A stretch of DNA of 64,000 nucleotides from Cunninghamia lanceolata (taxonomy: Eukaryota; Streptophyta; Pinopsida; Cupressales; Cupressaceae), in assembly GCA_027924645.1 (NCBI GenBank), contig BSBN01000213.1, positions 33,792,501 through 33,856,500 of the forward strand, written 5' to 3'. The position numbers and the translations under genes were made by a program. Every line of letters begins with the position of its first letter. The stretch's first letter is position 1. Below, piece after piece: positions 33,585 through 45,649 of this stretch. The notes below the pieces were generated by a model. It was not told where the DNA came from. It saw only the letters and a program-made list of their open reading frames with translations, and did no database searches.

Positions 33585-34394
33585 CTATGAAGCCTGCATT
33601 CTTGATGGACATTTTCCAGTGATTAGGATGTGCTTGATATCTGAATACCATTCTCTATTATCTTTTTCATTGATCACATATTGCTGACTAGTGATGTTTC
33701 GGTCAATTTCAGATATCATCTGGCTCAGAGCTTGTCCTGTTACTAGCTTCATTGGTGTACTTTCCATATCATACTCTTGTAATACAGTAATCCTTTTGGC
33801 TCTTTTCTCACCAGGCTCACTTTGCATCAGTAGCATCTTCACTACTGCATCTGGTACTACAGCAATTACTTTGCTTCTTAGTATGTAATGTCTAAATTTC
33901 TTTACTGCTCTAACTAATGCAAGTGCCTGTCTCTCAACATCTACATATCTCAATTCAGCATCCCTAAAAGGACAGCTCATGAAAGCAATTGGTTTCTCTT
34001 CTTTCTCTTCATTTCTTTGAGTTAACACTGCTGCAGAGGTATGTTCTGAAGCAAATGAATAGATGTAGAAATCTTTCGTGTAGTCTGGACTGATAAGGAC
34101 AGGAGCATCTGATATAGCTTTCTTTATATCTTCAAATGCAGCTTTGGCTTCTGTTGTCCACTCAATCTGTGCATCCTTTTTTAACATAGCATTTAGTGGT
34201 TTGACAATCTCAGCAAAGCCGGTGATGAACTTCCTCACAAAATTTATCTTACCAAAGTAAGACTTGAGTTCCTTTTTGCTCCCTGGAAGCTATAACTTCA
34301 TGATAGATTCCACCCTGTCAGGATCAATGATAATTCCATTTTCTGTGATTAGGTGGCCTAGTAACTTTCCTATTGTCACTCTAAATATGCACTT
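33585..34394 (-). pseudogene. pol: Standard gypsy RNase H of element 2
   Basis: Continues in the frame of the RT ORF after TAG at 34395. Motifs: MRKFITGFAEIVKPLNAML, DFYIYSFASEHTSAAVLTQR, MSCPFRDAELRYVDVERQAL and KKFRHYILRSKVIAVVPDA. It is followed in frame by a spacer to the integrase. Confidence 0.8.
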
Positions 34395-36482
34395 CTAGGG
34401 ATTCAAAGATATTCCATACTCTTCACATTTCTTCAGTACACTTCTGAGATCAGCAACATGATTCCCCCTTTCCTTGGAGAATACTGTCAAGTCGTCCATG
34501 TAAATGACTATACATTTTCCTATTAAGCCTCTGAAGGCTATATCCATTGCTCGCTGGAATGTAGCTCCAGCATTTATGAGGCTGAATGGCATACGTCTAT
34601 ATGCAAATATCCCCCACTTTGTGGTGAAGGTAGTTTTCAATCTGTCAATTTTGTCAACCATTACCTGGTTGTATCCTAAAAAACTATCCAAGAAGGACAT
34701 CATTTTGGCTCCATTTACAATCTGCAAAACTTCATCCAATGAGGGTAAAGGATAATTGTCCTTTTCTGATGCTCTGTTCAGATTCCTGAAATCTACACAT
34801 AACCTGATGTCTCCATTTTTCTTTCTGACTGTCACAAGATTTGCCACCCAAGTGGAGTGTCTCACAGGAAATATTATCCTGATGTTTAACAATTTCTTGA
34901 CTTCTTCGAGGATTATTGGTTCAAGCAAGGCATTGATTGGCCTTTGCTTCTGTCTGAAAGGTTTAGCATCTGGCTTGAGAGGTATGGTATGAGTTATGAC
35001 AGAGGTGTCATATGTCTTCAGCTCATCATAAGTCCATGCTATTACATGTATGTAGTCCTTGAGTGCCTGAGTTATTCCTTCTAACTCTTCTGTTGTACAA
35101 ACCTTACCTATCCATACATTCTTCTTGTTTTCATCCTGTCCAATATTCACTTGTGAATACTGACCTCCATCTGCCTTAAGCAGATCCTTCTGTTTAAGCA
35201 TATTATCCCAATCAAAGGCTCTTTCTAATTCAATCATACCCTTGGGAATCCTGTTGCTAGGCAATTCTAATATCTCATCTTCTTCCCAGACATGATCCTC
35301 CATACCATTCTCATCTATAATCTGAGCTTCAAATATGTCCCTGTTTGAGATGAAGTCAAGAATGTGCTGATCATCATCAAACACCTGGAGGTTAGTCACA
35401 TTATCAGGTACTGAAGGTACTGACACTAGTTCTACTGAAAATCTCTTCAGACCAGATATAGATAGTGGCTCTAATGTACTGGCAGCTTGGGCAAGTGCAT
35501 TTGCCCTATGGTTTTGTTCTCTTGGTACATGAGTGATATTAAAGGCATCAAAATCCTCAATCAGATCCCACACTCGATGTCTGTAGTTGGACAGCTTTCT
35601 GTAATTACAGGAGTAAACTCCTCTTACTTGTCTCACAACTAGTTCTAAATCTTCGAAAACATGCAGAATCTTTACTTTCTTCTTATGGGCAAACAATATC
35701 CCATGAATTAGAGCCTCATATTCTACTACATTATTAGTACAGGGGAACTGTAGTCTATAGGCTGCTAAGTAAGATTTTCTAGTTGGATCAATTAGATCAA
35801 TTCCTACCCCAGCACCTTGCTTGGATTTGGACCCATCAAACCTCAGGATCCAAGGTTTATCTTCAGCAGGACATTTAGCTGAACTTTCTTTTCTCTTTGT
35901 AGCTCTGGCTGCTATTCCACCTGATATCCATTTTAACTTAGGGACGTCATCATCCTCAAGCTTCTTCTTTCCTTTTTCTCGTGAGCCTGATGGCTTTTCT
36001 ATTTTCTCTTTTATTTCAACAGGAGGATGATATTCTAAATCTGCAGCTGCATGCTTTTTCAAAATATGTAAACATAATGCACAAGTTGTTTCTGAGTGAG
36101 GTGCTTTATGCAATCTACACCAATCCTTAATTAAAACCTCCTGGGGAGATTTATATTGTTGTGTCATCTTCTCTATTTCTTTTACTAGAAATTCTTTGAA
36201 CTTAGTCAGGTCACTACCTTTGCCTTCATCAGACAACTCATAATCGAGTTCCATAAAGCAATCACTACCAGGAGTGATCCCTTCTTTCCTTACACGATTT
36301 ATCAGCTCAGACACCAGGACTTCTTCTATTTCCAGGATATGATCTTCATCATGATATGTCAGCTCTTCTATTCCTGCAGAAGACAGATAAGAATTAGTGT
36401 CATCATCATCATCATCAGATGTAGTATTTACCTCAAAACATGATGATGACGCCTCACTACATGTCTGCTCTAGCATCATCAT
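34395..36482 (-). pseudogene. pol: Acidic spacer, extra RNase H and reverse transcriptase of element 2
   Basis: A 695-codon open stretch. After an acidic spacer comes RNase H (about 35860-35470): LRFDGSKSKQGAGVG, NNVVEYEALIHG, HVFEDLELVVRQV, and NHRANALAQAA, where the last catalytic Asp is Asn and the conserved G-D-S is E-D-L. RT follows (about 35000-34440): KPDAKPFRQKQRPINALL, VRKKNGDIRLCVDFRNLN, YPLPSLDEVLQIV, SFLDSFLGYNQ, FSLINAGATFQRA and catalytic YMDD at about 34505. Ends at TAG 34395, beyond which the frame continues. RNase H precedes RT, as in element 1. Confidence 0.85.
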
Positions 36483-36495
36483 AACTAAACATGCT

Positions 36496-37868
36496 TCACA
36501 AGTTTTTTCTGGGTGTATTTAACAATTGACAATGCCTTACTTGGTTAGACAGATGCATCCCAAAATCTCTGAAGCGATCTATTTCATTCTCATTATCAGG
36601 ATTATTATCATGTTGTTCAACTGGTATATCCTCCTGATGATCATTATCATGATAATGATGCAGATCAAGCATCAAGATCTCTTCTATTTTCACCGTTTGT
36701 GGCCTGATGTAGTAAACTCTAGGTTCTACATCTACGTACAGGATCTCATTTTTTCGGTTGTATTCAGTGATCATATGTTTCATTCTAGGCTCAGCGTCAA
36801 TCCTGATCTGGTTTGGTATACCTTTCCATGGTAACCACATGTGACTGAAATTTGTGGACATATATCCATTGAGCGTCTTGGACCAGTCTCGGCTAAGCAA
36901 CATCCCATAAGTATCAGGTATGTCAACTACCGAATATCAATGTAATATTGGATCCTAGGATCAGATGCTAGCTGCATGTGGATATGAGTTAACTCTTCTA
37001 CTACACTTACCTCTGTTTTGTCTAACTGTGTCACCTTCTTTAGGGATTTAGTAGGATGTAGTCCTAAGGCATTACATATTGACAGGGGCATAACATTAGT
37101 GGAAGCTCTTGAGTCAACCAGACAGTTGTGCAGGTTCTTGCTGAACATTCTTATGGTTAGGAGGAATGGAGGTGATTCTGTCTTATCCCTATACAAGGTC
37201 ATGTGGGAGGTTTCTGCGGCTTGGACTGTAGCTGACACTTTAGGCTTAACCATATTATCCTTAGTAGTATGATCTTTGCTACTGGATTGACTTGAAAGAT
37301 GACTATCTTCTTTAGGAGCTGGATCATCTAGTGATTTCATGAATGCCCTTTTGATGGCAGGAGTCTTCAGTAACTCAGACAGGGATAGGCTGATCTTAAT
37401 TTTCTTCATTTCATCAGCCAGATAGGTGACTAACTTGTCAGATTCATGAGGTGTATTTGCAATCTTTGATCCTGTGTTCTGTGGTGACAAGTACTGAGCA
37501 TTTACCTTGGGGAACCCAGGGTTATTGCTAGCTTTAGGATCAGGAGGTGTGTTGAAGTTATTTGGAGGTAGGGATGATGTCAATGGACCAGCGGGTCTAT
37601 TGGCATTACTCCTCAAGTTATAACTATGCTTACCAGGATATTGCTGCTGATATGCATGTATTTCCTCATGTTCTCTTATAGGCTCATTTTTGTCCTCAAA
37701 GGGGAAAACATAATTTGTTTCAAAAGTTAAAGTAGATTCTTCACATACCAGGTCGTGACTCTGATGAGGCTGATTAATGTAGGTTTCTAGCACAAAAGCT
37801 GAGTCATATCCACAAGGAACAATCTCATTTCCTTCTGCATGAGGTGGATTTCCAGAAGTATTAGACAC
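36496..37868 (-). pseudogene. pol: Protease region of element 2
   Basis: Frame from about 37868 contains LTIRMFSKNLHNCLVDSRAS (about 37165-37105), where element 1 has DSGA; the Gly to Arg change (GGA to AGA) would inactivate it. A one-base deletion near 36925 shifts the frame, which then reads YGMLLSRDWSKTLNGYMSTNF. TAG near 37877 stands where element 1 has CAG. Confidence 0.8.
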
Positions 37869-38072
37869 TTCAGTCTAAAAGATGCTAGCAGCAATTCTAA
37901 ATTGTGGACAGTCTAACTCTGCATGTGCATTAGTATTGTGGATCCTACACCAATTAGTAAGGGCTGCTTCAGCAAGATTGACTCTAGTAGTCTGTTTAGC
38001 TTCACCAGGAGGTTGATTGTCTAGGGGTGATGGTAATGAACCATTATTGGGTCTAGAGTTCCATATTATTGG
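37869..38072 (-). pseudogene. gag: C-terminal gag remnant of element 2
   Basis: Matches element 1 from about 14114 on (WNSRPNNGSLPSPLD-like region, then LTNWCRIHNT). The gag capsid domain, leader, PBS and 5' LTR are absent because the sequence joins an oppositely oriented LTR fragment at about 38072. Confidence 0.7.
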
Positions 38073-38858
38073 GATATTTCACTGTGATGTGCTGTGTCCC
38101 TTGGAGTGCATGTCAATTTGTGGATGTTGTTGTCATTATTTACCCTAGAAGATTAGCATCAGCAGTGTGAAGTTGTGGAATGGCCTGGCAACACATGGTT
38201 TGATTTCATCTCTATTTTGTGAAATATTAAATGCTGCATATGGATCGCCTGTCAAAGACTCATTTCATTTCAGTAAATTTAGAATGTTTGAGTTTATTTT
38301 CTTAAATTTCATTACAATCATCTCCATAATTGCAAATATATAGACAATCTTAAGCAAAAATACATAAAATATGTTGACATTCCAAAGGAAAATGAACATC
38401 AATAGCATATTTGAACTAATCTACATGCATAATTGAAGATATCATGCAAAGGCATATAAATGACAACAATAATCATGCAAATATCTGAACAAATTCATAG
38501 TGTAGAAGTGAAAAGAATCAATTACAATTGATGATCAGAAGAATTGATCAAACTTATCAAAGATCATCATCATCTATAGAATATAGTAGAACTAATCTTG
38601 TTTGTGAAGAGATTTATAGGAAACAAGTGTAGAATCAAATGTGTAGACATCAGTTCATGATAGCAGAACAATGTAAGGCCCCTTGAATGGAAAACAACAT
38701 ATCACATCAACCTCTAAGTAACGTCAGATGATCATGACCTGATCAATGGAGACTTGGAGTCATCAATACATTCCAAATTGATCATACTTTTCAAGATAAT
38801 AAAGGTTTATTGTATAAACTTTTATGCATGTTGTTACGACTAATAATCATCATCAACA
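38073..38858 (+). mobile_element. Terminal part of an ORF-X family LTR, plus strand (end of element 1's 3' LTR)
   Basis: Matches 11571-12363 closely (GATATTTCAC to CATCATCAACA), including the conserved 20-bp island at 38095. It lacks the TATA box and everything before it. It ends CAACA at 38858 and abuts an unrelated RT gene. Orientation and similarity fit the lost end of the 3' LTR that starts at 20747. Confidence 0.7.
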
Positions 38859-40476
38859 GTCCTAAAAGATGTCCTCATCCTTAATTCGCAATTGGTGATA
38901 CCCAGATCTAAGGTCTGTCTTCAAGAACACTGTTGCTCCTTTCATCTGATCAAAAAGCTCATCTATCCTTGCAAGTAGATACTTGTTCTTTATAGTAGCT
39001 TTGTTAAGCATCCTATAATGAATGCATAATCTCAAAATACCATCCTTCTTCTTTACAACTTAGATGACCACTGCACCCCATGGTGACACACTTGGTGTAT
39101 TGAACCCTTGATTTAACAACTCCTGCAATTGTGCCTTAAGCTCATACAACTCTGTAGTAGTCATTCTATAGGGTGCCTTAGATTTTGGCTCAGTCCCTGG
39201 TAGCAAGTCAATCGAGAAGTCAAATTCTCTCTTTGGTGGCAATTCTGTCAACTCTATAGGAAATACATCTCTGAAATCTCTAAGGATTGGATAGTCATTG
39301 AACACTGGTTCTTCTTTATCAAGGTACTTTACTTGGACAACATAAATGGCACATCCTTTCCTTTTGGCTTTCTTCAATTGCATAGCCAAGATTTGTCTAA
39401 GCTCTAAAGGTCTCTTTGTTCCAGTAATTTCCACTTGGTTCCCTAGGTCATCCAAACACCTAACAACCTTGTCTTCATAGTTTACTAGAGAATTATGTTT
39501 AGTTAACCAGTTGATTCCCATAATTACATCATAAGAGCCTAAAGGTGCTACATACAGATTCACTTGTGTCTGAAAACTAGGAAGCTCTAACTCATTGCAA
39601 GCTAGACATGAGTCTACCCTCTTTTTTGCACTATTGCCATATTGTACCATCTAAGAGTTTTCCATATGTCCAGGTCTAATAGATAACTTAGATACTACTC
39701 TAGGATCTACAAAACATTTTGTGGCACTAGTATCAATCAAAAAAGAAATAGTTAGTCCATAGAGCTTACCTTGGAACTGAATAGGTGTTGCTTGAAACTC
39801 TGCTTGCTGATTATCCACTGCGGCATGAATTTGATGTTGTGGTGCTCCTTGTTGATTCTTGTTTCCTCTTTTATGTGGACATGAATTTACATAATCCTCT
39901 CCTCCACAGATGTAACATCCACCCTTAGGTTCTCTCGGTCCTTCAACTCTTTCCCTTTGATTGTTGTTTCTGTTGTTATTGCCACCTCTTTTGTTTCCAC
40001 CATTCCCATCCTGAGAATTATTGCCTCTCTTTAGATTCCTGATCTATTTATTATTGTGCCGGGTTGTTATTCTTTTGGTAGTTCTACTGATTATTTTGTG
40101 GTTTCTTATTTGAAAACTTAGCATCTCTTTGCTTATGATAATTTGTTGTCTCAAAGGTGGCATCCATAGTGAGTAGGTTACCAATGTCTACCCTAGCTCC
40201 ACTCTGTGGCTTTAATCCCAAAATAAAAGTAAATGAAAAACCCACTTCTTCTACTATCTTTGCTTGATTAGTAGCAATAGCTCCAACTTCAGGATCTGGA
40301 ACTTCTATCCTTGGGTTCTCATTTTGTGTCTCAACCCTTGGGTTTTCATTAGCATTCTACCCTATAGGAATTCCTTTGATCTCCCGTTCAATAGCATCCA
40401 ACCTTGCGTCTTGTTGGATCACGAGAGTGAGAATACGGTCCAATCTTCCGTCTTGCTCAATGTTTCTAGTATTCAT
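38859..40476 (-). pseudogene. pol: gag-protease-RT fragment of gypsy element 3
   Basis: ATG near 40476. A short gag with an apparent internal deletion of the capsid domain, then a zinc knuckle CYICGGEDYVNSC whose His is Tyr, then a protease with FLIDTSATKCFV (DTSA) and GSYDVIMGINWL, then RT start YRMTTTELYELKAQLQELL and [29 protein letters not shown]. This is the usual order and wording of chromovirus-like gypsy polyproteins. TAG stops at about 40356 (after IPIG), 39651 and 39060. Cut at 38859. Confidence 0.8.
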
Positions 40477-40549
40477 GATGGATAATCTGTATTAAGTTTG
40501 CAACTTTAGCATAACAGTCCAAAAAACAAAGGCCCTAGTGTTAAACCTA

Positions 40550-40563
40550 GAGCTCTGATACCA
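40550..40563 (-). promoter_or_regulatory. Primer binding site of gypsy element 3
   Basis: Minus strand TGGTATCAGAGCTC, two bases after the LTR end TTTACA. Matches the initiator tRNA-Met 3' end used by many plant LTR retrotransposons. Confidence 0.85.
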
Positions 40564-40565
40564 AA

Positions 40566-43500
40566 TGTAAAGCCTCACAAATCATTAAAAACATTTAAAC
40601 CAACTCCAAAATAAATGAAGTAAATAAATCCGCTTAAATACAACATCGCAATAACCAAAATCAAAAGATGTAAATAATCCACTTAGATACAATATTCAAA
40701 GGTAAAAGGTGTAATTAATCCACTTAATTACAATATCTCCAATAAAAGATTATCTCAAAAATATGAATCTCAATGTCAATAAATCTTACATAAACATGCT
40801 TAATCTAGGTAACAAGTACTATAAAATAATATACATCAATCCTTTGGCAACATGCCATAATACATCCAAATAGGTACAAATAACAAGTACATCAATAATG
40901 AATAAATCAACACACTCTCCAGCTACATGAACCAAGTGGTCCACCACCTACAAACTGAGAGACGGGAACATGGATCAAGTGCTTTTCCACCCAACCATGA
41001 AGTATTTACACTTCCTCAGATCCCTTCTTATAATGAAGGAAACCCAGCCCTGCATGAAATGTCTAGCTACCTAGTAACAACTGCAGGAGGGAACACCCGA
41101 TGCAACTCTGATGTCTGAATGTGCAATTCTAAGTAATGAAAAGTAAATTGTCCCACAATAGGATGTGACAGAGATATCAATAAATAAGTTTGCTAGACAA
41201 TAAACATCTATTTCAATGTTATTCCGATTAGATCTAATCATTTCAAGTAAATTGGTCAATTCCCAAAAAGAGGAAAAATCCATCTCTGATATATCCACAT
41301 TCGTCATCGCCATCCCAAAAGTAACCCAATACATTCCTAGATAAAAACTACTTCTTTCTCCAAGAAGCAAGAAAAATAAGTAAAGAATCACCAATTCAAG
41401 ATTTCCAATAAATCAATCTAATCCTTTTCCCAAAACATCAAGTAAGGAAAAATACACTTTCCAGCAATAAACCATCTTTCAGGCATACAATCGAAATCAT
41501 AAGTTTATCAATTTGATATAGATTCTAATCTTGTATTTCAGTCACAATATCTTCAATAATAGTCATTCTAAACATCAATTTAGCTTACTACCATTTTTGT
41601 GACAGGAGGTTTTTAAAACATTAAAAACAGTCTATAAGTTTGTTTAATTGACATAAACTTCAAGTCCATAATTCAATCATATTACCTAATAAATATTCAA
41701 GAAAATTGCTTTCAACAATCAGAGACAAGTATTGTTTCAATTCATTTATCTAATTTTAAATAAAAGGTTCACAATTCAACCAAAAGAACTTACTATCAAA
41801 ACTGTGACAGTAAGCCCAAAAACAGTCAAATAGTATTTCTGTCATATCTATGATAGGAACTGTTGCAGTTTAAAAACAAGAGAATAGAGATACTATTTAA
41901 TATAGTTTTCTGTCATAAATACACCATAAAAATCTTTGAAAAGGTTTTCCTAATTTATTATCATTATGGTGCCAGGAAACTAGTCTATTTAAGCATGCAG
42001 TTTTTAAGCACATATATCTTTCTAAAACCTTCCTGTCTCTGTGGCAAGAGGAACTATGACATAATCTAATAGAATATCAACTGAGTTTATAAATAATCTA
42101 CTGTCATCCTACTGACAAGTTTACCAATAAAACTACAGGAAAATTGTATAATTACTACAGGTATTTGCAATCGTGAAGATAGCTACAGATACTATAGTTT
42201 TTGCATAAGCAATTGTTTCATCATGAATGGGTTGATTTACATCACAGATCTATTTAGCTAGCATAAAGAGAAATAATATACAATGAAACCAATATCTTTC
42301 AAGAGTTATCTAACAGCCATTTAGAGATCAATTTATAGTTTCAACAGAAGAATTCAAGATCTGGAAAATAACATCTTCTTTTAGGTAGTTTGGTCAGGGA
42401 GGAAATATGTTTTAATGTCCATTGTTTTAGCCAAGATAAGATCATGAGATAGCAAGAACCACAGAGATCGATCAAGATGCAGTTCAGACAGTCATTTAAA
42501 ATGGATGACGGCCAAAATAGAAAGTAACAACCAGAAAGAAGACATCGACACACTGAAGTATGGGTGGCCAAGAAAATAAGAGATCGGCCAGGCAGAAAAT
42601 AAGGAACGTTTAGACAAAAATAGATGCCCAGCCAAACAGTAAGTAAAAACCATTAAAAGATAGCCAGCCTACCATTTAACGTAAGTCAAATATGTAGAAA
42701 AACTTGGAATATAGGCGTCGAATAATGAAGAATTTGCAGTTTGAAGTCACTACCTTTGTTTCTTTCTCCTGTCGTAGACTCCAATTCTCCTTCCCGACGT
42801 TCTAGTAAAACAGTTCTTCTCTGTAATTCGTGGTGTGTTCTCAGCTAAGTGATCCCTCTTTTTAACAAAGTTTTCCTTTTTTAAAAAAATTTTGGCGATT
42901 CCCCCAATTAGGTTTTGAAATTGAAGTTATATTTCAGTTTGCATGATATTTCCACCAATAGAATTTGAGAAGAAAGTTATTTAAAACAAATAAATAATAT
43001 CTTCCTTTGCAACTTACTGTTGCATAGGGTGACAATAATAAATTTAATTCTTTTGTTTTCTCACCTAAATATAATAACACTATTTTTAATATTATTTAAA
43101 CTATTTTACTAAAATACTATTATTTTGATAATTCCAAAAGTAATAAAATAATACAAAAGTACACACATATTTAATATAATATAATTATTTAAATTTATTT
43201 CAAATATTGTCTTCCAAACATCTTATAAATAATATTTTATTATTTATTAAACTAACACACAATACATCATTTGAATATATTTCAAAAAAGATATTTAATT
43301 AAACTAATCACATCATGCATTTGAAAATGATTTATAACCACACATTAAAGCAATCAAAGCCATTCAATAATGCATATATAACTATGTGATGTGTGTGATT
43401 GCATCAGGGTAATCCATCCATCAGTTCTTGCCAAGTGGCTAGATCATTTCTACCTCACCCATGCTCTCGTCTTCGATGAGTACCTGCATCCATTTGCACT

Positions 43501-43710
43501 CAACTCGACGTCAATACGTTAGTGTCTCCAAAACATAGCCGAAGCAAATCATTGCATCAATATTCAATATTTAAAACAATTTCCAATTTTCATCAATATA
43601 ACTCATAATAATTACCTCCACGTTTGCAAAATTACTTAAAGTAAAATCAGTCACAATAATTGTTCACTAAACTAGAATGATCATATTGTTCATAGAAACG
43701 AGATGTGACA
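40566..43710 (-). mobile_element. 5' LTR of gypsy element 3 (3,145 bp)
   Basis: Minus strand starts TGTCACATCTCG (43710) and ends GAGGCTTTACA (40566) just before the PBS. No 3' LTR is in the window, so the start rests on the TG motif and on the junction with copia LTR sequence at 43711. No convincing ORF inside; about 43020-43300 is very AT-rich. Confidence 0.6.
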
Positions 43711-43781
43711 AAAGTGTAGGAAAAACCTAGGAAATAGGAAAATAAATAATGCTCTAGGAAAATAAAAACCTACACTAACAT
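43711..43781 (-). mobile_element. Start of the copia 3' LTR with its polypurine tract
   Basis: Minus strand AATGGGGA (43789-43782) followed by TGTTAGTGTAGG. The LTR is cut at 43711 by the element 3 LTR. Confidence 0.55.
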
Positions 43782-43789
43782 CCCCATTA

Positions 43790-44799
43790 AGTGTAGCTTA
43801 GGTTGGTGAAAAGATTGGTCTTGGAAAATGAAGCCTGAGGAGATACCCATGTAGAAAGATTCCCCCCAAAGAGAATAATCCCCCCCATCAAAAGGAATAG
43901 AAGCCCCCCACAAATAGAGAGAGAGAACACCCCCAAAATAGAGAGAGAAAAAAGGACTAAGAAGCCCCCCAAAGTGGACACTTGTTGCACCACCAGTAAA
44001 GCTTGCAAATGAAAGAACTTACTCTTAATGAAAGATTTGGTGAAGGTGTATACAATTTTCTCTGATGTTGGACAATACTTAAGATCAATGATCCACTCAT
44101 GAATCAACTCCTAACTATAGTAAATGTGGATATCGATGTGTTTGGTCGACTAATGATGGGCCGAATTGCAAGAGATCTGTATCACACTCTGGTTGTCACA
44201 AAAGATGACTGTAGCCTTCTAGAAGGTAATACCAAACTCAATGAGAATGTTCTAAATCCAAATGGCTTTAGTAGCAACATTAACTACTCCTTGATACTCA
44301 ACCTCTATAGATGAAAGAGCAATTGTAGGCTGCTTCTTACTTGACCAACAAACTAGATTGGAACCAAGTGAGAAGCAATAGTCTGAAGTAGAGTTGCAAT
44401 CCTAAGAATCACCTGCCCAATCTAAATTTGTGTGTCCCACCAAGTCAATATCCATGCCTACTACATAATGAATCCCATAACTATGAGTTCCCTATACATA
44501 GTGGAGAATCCACTTAGCTACTTTCCAGTGCAACTCATGTGGCTCTTGCATGAACTTCGAGACTAGGCCCATAACATATGATAGATCAAGCCTCGTGTGA
44601 ATCAAGTATATGAGACTCCCACCTAATTGGTGATACAAAATAACATCCACTAATGGTGAATAATGTAATGAGCCTCAAGTTTGACCCTTAACAAAAATGG
44701 AGTAGGTGCAGGCTTACAGTCAGCCATGTGAAATCTAGAGAGCATATCAAGTGCATACTTGGGCTATGTAAGGAAGATACTAGAAGAAGACTGAGTGAT
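43790..44799 (-). pseudogene. pol: RNase H end of the copia polyprotein
   Basis: Minus strand begins SIFLT(stop)PKYALDMLSRFHMADCKPAPTPF, the usual copia RT/RNase H linker. Later, in other frames, it has GDS-type wording, SSIEVEYQ, FCDNQSVIQIS and TKHIDIHIY, all RNase H motifs, and ends near LLVVQQVSTLGG. Several frameshifts and stops. Confidence 0.75.
43862..43978 (-). repeat. Cluster of five G-tracts upstream of the copia polypurine tract
   Basis: On the minus strand, runs of 5-7 G are spaced over about 115 bp (43862-43867, about 43880-43886, about 43914, 43930s and 43973-43978), separated by purine-rich spacers with GAGAGAGA. A similar series of G-tracts occurs on the minus strand upstream of the tract at 53208. 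Confidence 0.6.
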
Positions 44800-45649
44800 T
44801 GTTACTGCATTTTCAAAATTTTGTCATTTATGCGTATTATGTCCAAGTCTCATTTTACATTCCTAAGTGTTTTGTCCTCTTTATAGATCACGGCCTTCAC
44901 TTAGAATATTTTTCATCTTATAGTTGGCAGTCTTACGTTTTCCCGAACCACGATCGACAAGTTCTTAAGTTCTAAAAATTCCTGATTCCCTGACTCAGTC
45001 TTCAAAGTTTGTGTCTAAAGCCTTTATCAATCTTATGTTTACTTGTTGATTGAGTCCTTTGTAGTTGGTAAGTCAGAAGTTTTTGAAACTTCCAAACTCC
45101 CGATTGAAGGTTCAAAGTTTCAAAAAAGTGTTGACACCTGACTAAATGCACGGTTCATTCTTTGAAGAGCTGTCCTTTCCCATTACGGACATGCACGATG
45201 GAGTGACACCTACCACATTGAATTAAATTGGGAATGTGTTGGGAAAAGTAATTGCCCATTTTCTAAAAATAATTAAGGTGATTTATCATGGATTGTACTG
45301 AAAGACATGCTGCCAAAATTTAATGCGAATTAATGAGCTTTTTTTATAAGGCTACCACCTTTGCCAAAGTAACTTATTTTGATTATGAAAGGTGAGTTTT
45401 GAAGGAGCTCCAGATTTTGTCACCTGCAAGGAATGCACAAAGATATCCAAAACCAGGTTAGCTAATTAGTTCCCTTCTATTGTTCTTTCTTGCAGTAATA
45501 GATTGAATTCTTAAAGTTATCCCTATGAAGAAGAATGAATTTCTTTCATGAGTTTGGGTTATCAGTTTTCTTTCGATGTGTTGTGGGTTTATCTGGAGCC
45601 CATAGCAGTCATACAGGCTCTTGTTTTTTGGTTTGTAAAACAAGTTAAA

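Larger units (their letters stand above)
24789..38072 (-). mobile_element. Element 2: minus-strand Tat-like retrotransposon with a complete giant 3' LTR, 5' part deleted
   Basis: Minus-strand order: truncated gag (38072), protease, RNase H, RT, RNase H, integrase (to 32397), twin hairpins, PPT, 3' LTR 31554-24789. It is inserted in element 1's ORF-X at 24788. Its 5' LTR, PBS and most of gag are missing: at about 38072 its gag joins the last part of element 1's 3' LTR in opposite orientation, so a deletion removed its 5' end together with about 2 kb of element 1. It belongs to a different subfamily from element 1, as the leaders and middle of ORF-X differ clearly. Confidence 0.75.
1392..38858 (+). 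mobile_element. Element 1: plus-strand Tat-like Ty3/gypsy retrotransposon with giant coding LTRs, split by nested insertions
   Basis: Order on the plus strand: 5' LTR (1392-12363, its first part displaced by the insertion ending at 1391 and interrupted by 1982-6865), PBS (12369), gag, protease, RNase H, RT, RNase H, integrase (to 19893), hairpin pair, PPT, 3' LTR starting 20747, interrupted at 24788 by element 2 and ending CAACA at 38858. After 38858 comes the RT of another gypsy element, so 38858 is an outer boundary and GTCCT (38859-38863) would be the target duplication. 5' and 3' LTR segments (for example 7058-9600 and 22229-24780) are closely alike, as expected of one element's LTR pair. 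Many stops and frameshifts make it inactive. Confidence 0.75.
38859..43710 (-). mobile_element. Ty3/gypsy element 3 (minus), truncated by element 1
   Basis: A 5' LTR (43710-40566), initiator-tRNA-Met-type PBS (40563-40550), reduced gag, protease and the start of RT. It ends abruptly at 38858/38859 where element 1 is inserted. The remainder should lie left of the window, beyond element 1's 5' LTR. Confidence 0.7.
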
